Assembly: GCA_025963615.1 (NCBI GenBank)
Contig: JAOQAL010000160.1
Location: 1-11,108 of the forward strand
Length of the DNA: 11,108 nt
Origin: Chitinophagaceae bacterium
GTDB taxonomy: Bacteria > Bacteroidota > Bacteroidia > Chitinophagales > Chitinophagaceae
Direction of reading: 5' to 3'
Shown: one piece after another, positions 7,265 through 11,108 of the stretch
Numbering within the stretch: position 1 is the stretch's first letter
How the letters are laid out: each line of letters starts with the position of its first letter
Translations under genes and position numbers: made by a program
Notes under the pieces: model-generated
What the model saw: only the letters and a program-made list of their open reading frames with translations
The model's database searches: none
Told to the model about the DNA's origin: nothing

Positions 7265-7571
7265 TGAACCAATAGCATGCCATTGTAGAAATCCTTCCTA
7301 ACATCCCTAACCTGCTATTTTTCCCCTGACATTATGCAGGGTTTCCCCCATGAATTGGTGTCTAAAAAATTCCCTGACGCAGTTTTTCCAATTTTTCATC
7401 CGCTTACCTCATGTTGCAACTGACTACGATAAGAAATCTTCAGTCCTTCCTGCGACCACTCAACGTTGCGATGTCTATACAAGACTTGCCCCAATCAGAA
7501 ATTAAAATTTCAGTTTCCGCAACCGGTTAATGAAAAGATAAATTCACAGGGATTTTTTAGTCGGCTGAGTA
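7265..7571. other. non-coding upstream region between divergent genes
   Basis: No gene is supported here. It contains a hairpin CCCTG/CAGGG (7324-7341), a TTAACCGG-type half palindrome (7521-7530), and short minus-strand frames without a convincing start. One of these (about 7500 down to 7402) reads RHRNVEWSQEGLKISYRSQLQHEVSG. A second, in another frame just after it, reads DEKLEKLRQGIF. Together they could be the frameshifted remnant of an old gene, but the evidence is thin. Confidence 0.4.
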
Positions 7572-7579
7572 TAAATTTG
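7572..7579 (+). promoter_or_regulatory. perfect Bacteroidota -7 box TAAATTTG for the response regulator gene
   Basis: TAAATTTG matches TAnnTTTG exactly. No good -33 TTTG is found at the normal distance. If used, it gives a leader of about 150 bases ahead of GTG 7737, containing the hairpins at 7621-7669. Confidence 0.45.
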
Positions 7580-7620
7580 ATTCGCGGGAGTGCATAATTA
7601 AAAATGTATTTAACATTCAC

Positions 7621-7669
7621 TGCTGATCCGATCAGCATCGGAGCTATTTCAATTTAATTGTGGAAATAG
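7621..7669 (+). promoter_or_regulatory. hairpin-rich leader with overlapping alternative stems
   Basis: TGCTGATC-C-GATCAGCA (7621-7637) is a near-continuous 17-bp palindrome. Overlapping it, TCCGAT-CAGC-ATCGGA (7627-7642) is a second perfect stem that cannot form at the same time. A third stem CTATTTC/GAAATAG encloses 12 bases at 7644-7669. All lie between the -7 box at 7572 and the start of the receiver gene. The first could instead be a DNA operator. Confidence 0.45.
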
Positions 7670-7736
7670 TGGGCGGTTGAAATTTTACGGATGGGCATCG
7701 CGGCGGACTTGGTATGCTTTTTTATACTATTATGCT

Positions 7737-8108
7737 GTGAACCCAGGAAAACTAATAGCAGTGATAGATGACGAGCCCGATTTTCTTTTTACCGTTTCTT
7801 CCATCCTAAAAAGAAAAGGATTCAGAGTAATTACAGGTCATGGCGCCTATGGAATAGGCTCAATACTCGAGAAAAAACCCGATCTGATTTTACTAGACAT
7901 CAATATGCCCGGAAAATCGGGGTCAGAAATCTGCCGGCAGTTGAAAGCAGGGGCGGAAACGCAGAATATCCCGATCATACTCATTTCGGGGAATGCGGAT
8001 ATTCAACCCGAATATGTGGAAAGTTATGCCGACAATTATCTCCAAAAACCGTTTGGTGTAACTCAACTGATTAATATCATCAACCATTCAATTGTCAATG
8101 CCGTTTAA
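7737..8108 (+). CDS. stand-alone response-regulator receiver protein (123 aa)
   Basis: This is a complete CheY-like receiver with nothing attached. The acidic pair D11/D12 (VIDDEPD), the phospho-acceptor D54 (LILLDINMPGKSG), switch residues S84 (LISGNA) and Y101, and K104 (LQKPFG) are all present, so it should accept a phosphoryl group. With no output domain it must signal by protein contact, for example to a kinase, phosphotransfer protein or anti-sigma system. No kinase is nearby, so it is an orphan here. GTG at 7737 is preferred: it directly precedes the first receiver strand and gives the normal length. The frame also extends upstream to TTG at 7677, but those 20 extra residues (Trp/Tyr-rich, no motif) lie in the hairpin-rich leader. 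The gene converges on the next with a 19-base gap. Confidence 0.85.
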   Translation: MNPGKLIAVIDDEPDFLFTVSSILKRKGFRVITGHGAYGIGSILEKKPDLILLDINMPGKSGSEICRQLKAGAETQNIPIILISGNADIQPEYVESYADNYLQKPFGVTQLINIINHSIVNAV

Positions 8109-8127
8109 AAATTGATCCTGCAATTCC

Positions 8128-8388
8128 TTAATAAGCATGTAAGAGGGGCTTAAAATAATCATCTACATTGACGAACTCCTTTATCACCTGGCCTTCTTCA
8201 TAAATGGCGATAATTGTTCTCTTATGACTCTCTGTAAGTAAGCGAAGACGCAAAATTCTTGAAATGATCCCCGGTTTATCGACCCAGTTAAAACGATCTT
8301 CAACAAACTGGTATTGATCGTGTGAAGAGATCATTTCACCTGTTTTCAGAATGTGAAGTGTATTTACATTTCCGTATGCAAAAGACAT
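8128..8388 (-). CDS. small protein of unknown function (86 aa)
   Basis: No family is recognised. The product has no signal peptide or membrane segment and should be cytoplasmic. It is mixed in composition: a strand-like N-terminus (FAYGNVNTLHILKTGEMI), a middle rich in Arg/Leu (ISRILRLRLLTESHKRTIIAIYEEGQ), and a Tyr/Phe-containing end (EFVNVDDYFKPLLHAY). Turn-strand alternation such as RTIIAIYEEGQVIKEFV suggests a small beta-rich fold. It ends 19 bases from the receiver gene on the opposite strand, and ATG at 8388 is the only sensible start. A TATTTTTA near-match to the -7 box lies upstream on the minus strand at about 8421-8414. Residue use looks like real protein. Confidence 0.6.
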   Translation of the reverse strand: MSFAYGNVNTLHILKTGEMISSHDQYQFVEDRFNWVDKPGIISRILRLRLLTESHKRTIIAIYEEGQVIKEFVNVDDYFKPLLHAY

Positions 8389-8528
8389 AGTATGATTTAA
8401 TGGTTCAATACTAAAAATACGTAATGGCCAGACATTATTGCAGAATATTTATCCACCATTATTCAAGTGATCGTAAAATCACGATACAAAAAAGAATGAA
8501 TAAAAATCAGGAAGATGACCAACAGCTA

Positions 8529-9011
8529 TCAATCTTTTCTTTTCGTAAGAAGCGCAAGAAAATTGTCAATACTTTCTTTGTCCGCAGCTGTTAATTGCTG
8601 ATGAAGCTTTAATTTATTCATATACAGCAATGCCGCTTTATGGGCAGGCGCCATGGCAAGAATTTTTTCCAACTTTCCCTTTGATTCCGCATCATCCTGA
8701 TAAAGTGGCGTCGGCGGGGGGAGCGGTGCCTTTGTTTTGATCGCTTTCTTTTTTATAATTGCTTCAATAGTTGCGGTACTGAAAGGCGGTTTTGCATCAA
8801 TCGCGTTAATCGTATGAAGCAAGGCCGTTAATTGCTTGCGGCTTAAACCACCGCGAGTTTTATAAAACTCATACATATTCCGGATAAAGGAATTATCCGT
8901 ACGGGGCGGTAAGCTATAAAACACCCATTCAAAAACACCATTCAAAAAGTCATAGTCTGATTTCCTGGGGTTATTGGGAGGTTTACCATTAAACGCTGGC
9001 GGCATAGTCAT
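8529..9011 (-). CDS. hypothetical helical cytoplasmic protein (160 aa)
   Basis: No family is recognised. Residues 1-17 are Pro/Asn-rich and flexible. Residues 18-50 include aromatic DYDFLNGVFEWVFYSLPP. Residues 53-70 (TRGGLSRKQLTALLHTIN) look like a helix-turn element. A basic-to-proline linker follows (IIKKKAIKTKAPLPPPTPLY), then two C-terminal helices (KGKLEKILAMAPAHKAALLYMNKLKLHQQLTAADKESIDNFLALL). There is no signal peptide or catalytic motif. Start is uncertain between ATG 9011 and ATG 9005. A perfect -7 box at 9023-9016 would place transcription start at or within a few bases of ATG 9011, implying a near-leaderless message or use of ATG 9005. The CTGGATG array begins directly behind that box. 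Confidence 0.65.
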   Translation of the reverse strand: MTMPPAFNGKPPNNPRKSDYDFLNGVFEWVFYSLPPRTDNSFIRNMYEFYKTRGGLSRKQLTALLHTINAIDAKPPFSTATIEAIIKKKAIKTKAPLPPPTPLYQDDAESKGKLEKILAMAPAHKAALLYMNKLKLHQQLTAADKESIDNFLALLTKRKD

Positions 9012-9015
9012 ATTG

Positions 9016-9023
9016 CAAAGATA
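9016..9023 (-). promoter_or_regulatory. -7 box TATCTTTG abutting the heptamer array
   Basis: Read on the minus strand, 9023 to 9016 is TATCTTTG, an exact TAnnTTTG match four bases before ATG 9011. The -33 region falls inside the heptamer repeat, where no TTTG occurs on the minus strand. Confidence 0.4.
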
Positions 9024-9093
9024 CTGGATGCTGGATACTGGATGTTGGATGTTGGATGTTGGATGCTGGATATCGGATACTGGATGCTGGATG
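9024..9093. repeat. CTGGATG heptamer tandem array, copy 2
   Basis: Ten consecutive 7-bp units: ctggatg, ctggata, ctggatg, ttggatg three times, ctggatg, ctggata, tcggata, and ctggatg twice less the shared count, giving 9024-9093. It is the same family and orientation as 1221-1277, with CTGGATG as consensus and changes mainly in unit positions 1 and 7. It fills most of the gap between divergent genes and lies between their candidate -7 boxes. Confidence 0.9.
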
Positions 9094-9153
9094 CTAGTGT
9101 CGTTCTATCCTTAATTACCCGGTTGACTATTATGCGGGGTAAATACATTAAAT

Positions 9154-9161
9154 TAGTTTTG
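9154..9161 (+). promoter_or_regulatory. -7 box TAGTTTTG for the DUF6265-type gene
   Basis: TAGTTTTG matches TAnnTTTG exactly and ends 17 bases before ATG 9179. TTGAC at 9123-9127 is too far away to be a standard -33 element. Confidence 0.4.
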
Positions 9162-9178
9162 CATAAATTACGATTGTC

Positions 9179-9652
9179 ATGAAAAGAACATCGCTGATCA
9201 TTTTATTAATAATTTACGTGGCTTCTTATTTTAACATAGTATTCAGCCAGGATGCAGCTTCTGATTTTAAAAAATTGGACTGGATTGCCGGAACCTGGAA
9301 AAGAACTAATGCGAAAGAAGGGCAGAACGGCTATGAAAGGTGGACCAAATTGTCCGATACGGAGTGGCAGGGAATTGGAATAATTATGCAGGGAAGAGAT
9401 ACATCTCTTGTTGAGAAACTGAAAATTTTTGTGAAGAATAAGCACCTTTATTATATAGCAGATATTTCCGGCAATCCGGAGCCTGTTTGGTACCGGTTTA
9501 CAGAAATTACGGAAAACGGGTTTGCCTGCGAAAACCTGGAATATGATTTTCCTAAAAGAATTGAATACCGGCAACAAGGGAATAAGATAAAAGCTACAGT
9601 TTCGGGTGATGGTAAATTCATTGACTACTTGTTCAGAAAACAAAAGAAATAA
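9179..9652 (+). CDS. exported DUF6265-type protein (157 aa)
   Basis: A signal peptide (MKRTSLIILLIIYVASYFNIVFSQ) is followed by a beta-rich domain with the pattern I know for DUF6265: FKKLDWIAGTWKR near residues 30-42, YERWTKLSDTEWQGIG near 52-67, a series of short strands (VEKLKIFVKNKHLYYIADI), PVWYRFTEI, and a closing FPKRIEYRQQGNKIKATVSGDG. The layout suggests a small lipocalin-like barrel that may bind a hydrophobic ligand in the periplasm, but no substrate or partner is known. Full length matches the family. ATG 9179 begins the signal peptide. It has its own candidate -7 box at 9154 and is followed in the same direction by the DLH gene after 159 bases, probably a separate transcript. Confidence 0.75.
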   Translation: MKRTSLIILLIIYVASYFNIVFSQDAASDFKKLDWIAGTWKRTNAKEGQNGYERWTKLSDTEWQGIGIIMQGRDTSLVEKLKIFVKNKHLYYIADISGNPEPVWYRFTEITENGFACENLEYDFPKRIEYRQQGNKIKATVSGDGKFIDYLFRKQKK

Positions 9653-9739
9653 ATATTCCCTGCTATTTCAATTTACCGGCATCGCATAGAACGGTTTAAC
9701 AAAAAATATCTTAGTCCCCGCTGGTTCAGGTGATCGTTG

Positions 9740-9747
9740 TATTTTTG
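9740..9747 (+). promoter_or_regulatory. -7 box TATTTTTG for the DLH lipoprotein gene
   Basis: TATTTTTG is an exact TAnnTTTG match, 64 bases before ATG 9812. The rest of the gap 9653-9811 shows no gene or clear terminator. Confidence 0.5.
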
Positions 9748-9811
9748 CCACTCAAAATAATTTTACCGAACTTTATTATTACAGCATTATTGATCACACT
9801 AAATCGTTGTT

Positions 9812-10660
9812 ATGGAATCTCTGAAAAACATCATTCCTTTTGTAACATTGACAGTTACATTTTTTGCCGCCTGCAACAATGAATCATCTACAACCCAAAC
9901 AACAGCCACCACTGATTCTGCAGCAAAGGAGCCCAAATGGAAAGAAGAAAATATTACCTATAATGGCGATAACGCTACCTTAGATGGATATGTCGTGTAT
10001 GATGAAAACAGCGATAAAAAACGTCCAGCCGTTTTAGTAGTGCCTGAATGGTGGGGACTCAATGACTACCCAAAATTCAGGGCCAGAGAACTTGCCAAAT
10101 TAGGTTATGTTGCTTTTGCAGTTGATATCTACGGCAATGGTAAAACGGCAGACAATCCCGACAGTGCTATGAAATATGCTTCTGCCTTTTACAAAGATCC
10201 GCAAAAGGCGAAGGCCCGTATTGATGCTGCTATCGCCAAAATAAAAACCTACAGCCAGGTGGATACTTCCAGTATTGCCGCCGTTGGTTATTGTTTTGGA
10301 GGCGGTGTACTTTTGAATACAGTAAGGTTGGGTGACGAACTGAAAGGTGTCGTTAGTTTTCATGGTAGCCTGATCGGCACACCGGCAAATAAAGATTTGC
10401 TGAAATCTAAAATACTTGTTTGCCAGGGAGGAGCTGATCCATTTGTGCCTCAAAAGGATGTAGACCTTTTTAAAAAACAAATGGATTCTATCGGGGCAAA
10501 CTATACATTCAAAGTTTATGAAGGTGCCAAACATGCTTTTACCAATCCCAACGCAACGCAACTGGGTGAAAAGTTCAAAATGCCCATTGCTTATAATGCC
10601 GCAGCCGATACGGCATCCTGGCAGGATATGAAAACTTTTTTTGGAGCGCTTTTTAAATAA
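9812..10660 (+). CDS. dienelactone hydrolase family lipoprotein (282 aa)
   Basis: The N-terminus is a lipoprotein signal: hydrophobic residues 7-20 ending FFAA then C21, so the protein is probably lipid-anchored after removal of 20 residues. A Ser/Thr-rich linker (22-40) leads into an alpha/beta-hydrolase of DLH type: VLVVPEWWGLN with E79, nucleophile C161 in GYCFGGG, D209 in GGADPFVP, and H241 in GAKHAFTNP. The Cys-Asp-His triad and upstream Glu are what DLH uses to open lactone or ester rings. The natural substrate is unknown; the envelope location argues against the classical chlorocatechol role and for scavenging of esters or lactones. Length is normal for exported DLH proteins. It is probably monocistronic, with a -7 box at 9740. 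Direct repeats begin 31 bases after its stop. Confidence 0.88.
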   Translation: MESLKNIIPFVTLTVTFFAACNNESSTTQTTATTDSAAKEPKWKEENITYNGDNATLDGYVVYDENSDKKRPAVLVVPEWWGLNDYPKFRARELAKLGYVAFAVDIYGNGKTADNPDSAMKYASAFYKDPQKAKARIDAAIAKIKTYSQVDTSSIAAVGYCFGGGVLLNTVRLGDELKGVVSFHGSLIGTPANKDLLKSKILVCQGGADPFVPQKDVDLFKKQMDSIGANYTFKVYEGAKHAFTNPNATQLGEKFKMPIAYNAAADTASWQDMKTFFGALFK

Positions 10661-10690
10661 AATTCTTATCAAAGAGGCTGTCTCAAAAGG

Positions 10691-10740
10691 GATGTTTCAC
10701 GCAAAGGAATATTTCACGCAAAGGAATATTTCACGCAAAG
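10691..10740. repeat. tandem 17-bp GAATATTTCACGCAAAG repeats at the array edge
   Basis: A variant copy (10691-10706, gatgtttcacgcaaag) is followed by two perfect copies at 10707-10723 and 10724-10740. The third is also the first 17 bases of the 151-bp unit. The same 17-mer starts every later unit (10875, 10944, and 11095 cut by the window edge). Confidence 0.9.
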
Positions 10741-10874
10741 GCGCAAAGAAGCAAAGAACGCAAGGAGATGAACTATTAAGAATCAATCTTTACTTTCTCA
10801 TCATCTCTGCGGGATTATTTTAAAATTACACTATGGAGACCGCCGCTTTTCTTTTACCGTTACCAGCATCGTAG
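10724..10874. repeat. 151-bp direct repeat, unit A
   Basis: This full unit runs from GAATATTTCACGCAAAG to GCATCGTAG. It differs from unit C at only four positions, all in the first 52 bases; 10776-10874 is identical to 10996-11094. The unit can fold through GGAGATGA (10764-10771) and TCATCTCT (10801-10808). The open frame across it is repeat-derived, not a gene. Confidence 0.92.
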
Positions 10875-10943
10875 GAATATTTCACGCAAAGAAGCAAAGA
10901 ACGCGAAGAGATGAACTATTAAGAATCAATCTCACTTTCTAAT
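10875..10943. repeat. 69-bp truncated repeat, unit B
   Basis: It begins with the same 17-mer but lacks an 8-bp internal piece and roughly the last 75 bases, so it loses the right arm of the unit's stem. Where A and C differ late in the shared part it agrees with A (gaactatt). Confidence 0.88.
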
Positions 10944-11094
10944 GAATATTTCACGCAAAGGTGCAAAGAAGCAAAGAACGCAAAGAGATGAGCTGTTAAG
11001 AATCAATCTTTACTTTCTCATCATCTCTGCGGGATTATTTTAAAATTACACTATGGAGACCGCCGCTTTTCTTTTACCGTTACCAGCATCGTAG
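10944..11094. repeat. 151-bp direct repeat, unit C, with the start of a further unit
   Basis: This is the same length as unit A and nearly identical. AGAGATGA (10984-10991) pairs with TCATCTCT (11021-11028), extended by CGC (10979-10981) with GCG (11029-11031) after a two-base bulge. AAGA/TCTT in the loop could add an inner stem. Another unit begins at 11095 and leaves the window after 14 bases. Confidence 0.92.
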
Positions 11095-11108
11095 GAATAT
11101 TTCACGCA

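Noticed and set aside
7239..7304. N-terminal extension of the coiled-coil protein to a Met at 7304
   Set aside because: It would bury the signal peptide that begins at the ATG at 7238; the extension has no motif.
7677..7736. TTG start adding 20 residues to the receiver protein
   Set aside because: The receiver fold starts right after GTG 7737 and receivers do not normally carry this aromatic extension.
8467..8484. Overlapping short stems GTGAT/ATCAC and ATCGT/ACGAT as a terminator for the 160-residue gene
   Set aside because: Stems are only 5 bp and no U-run follows on the minus strand.
10641..10823. Open frame of about 60 codons beginning inside the DLH gene and crossing repeat unit A
   Set aside because: Its sequence is a translation of the TTTCACGCAAAG repeat (KGAKKQRTQ-type residues), a common phantom in these genomes, and it starts inside a real gene.
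10691..11108. CRISPR array
   Set aside because: Units are directly adjacent and nearly identical along their whole length, with no unique spacers of regular size and no cas genes.
1..11108. A new defence, secretion or biosynthetic gene system
   Set aside because: Genes are mostly single units in mixed orientation with unrelated predicted functions; nothing in the layout supports a multi-gene system.

Overview
The window looks like chromosome from a member of the Bacteroidota, most likely a soil or plant-associated Chitinophagaceae-type bacterium. The evidence is moderate-to-low GC, near absence of Shine-Dalgarno sequences, several matches to the Bacteroidota -7 promoter element TAnnTTTG, a family GH110 glycosidase, a TolB-propeller/amidohydrolase fusion, a DUF6265-type protein, and two kinds of intergenic repeat (CTGGATG heptamers and TTTCACGCAAAG-type repeats) that I associate with this phylum. 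No rRNA, tRNA, CRISPR array, phage genes or transposase were seen.

Layout: 1-1202 is the 3' two thirds of a GH110 alpha-1,3-galactosidase gene running in from the left. It converges on a very large exported amidohydrolase (1338-4862, minus) across a CTGGATG heptamer array and an A/T hairpin. The divergent gap 4863-5143 contains a coding-looking 56-codon frame (4977-5147) that overlaps the start of a VOC-fold metalloenzyme (5144-5584) by ATGA. The VOC gene converges on an exported metallo-beta-lactamase-fold hydrolase (5602-6453, minus). The gap 6454-6767 holds a 12-bp palindrome and three hairpins. Next is a periplasmic alanine/lysine-rich coiled-coil protein (6768-7238, minus), then a roughly 500-nt non-coding stretch ending in a hairpin-rich leader for a lone receiver-domain response regulator (7737-8108). 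Two small genes of unknown function follow on the minus strand (8128-8388 and 8529-9011). A second heptamer array (9024-9093) lies between divergent promoters. To its right are a DUF6265-type exported protein (9179-9652) and a dienelactone-hydrolase-type lipoprotein (9812-10660). The window ends in an array of 151-bp direct repeats (10691-11108) that runs off the edge.

The genes do not form one operon or a recognisable defence or biosynthetic system. Most appear to be transcribed singly in convergent or divergent pairs. The common thread is export: five of the ten main proteins carry an N-terminal signal peptide or lipobox (amidohydrolase, MBL hydrolase, coiled-coil protein, DUF6265-type protein, DLH lipoprotein). 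The GH110 enzyme is probably exported too, but its N-terminus lies outside the window. The picture is a stretch of envelope and scavenging enzymes with one orphan signalling protein. The less ordinary content is non-coding: a leader with mutually exclusive hairpins, the repeat arrays, and small coding-like frames in the gaps.
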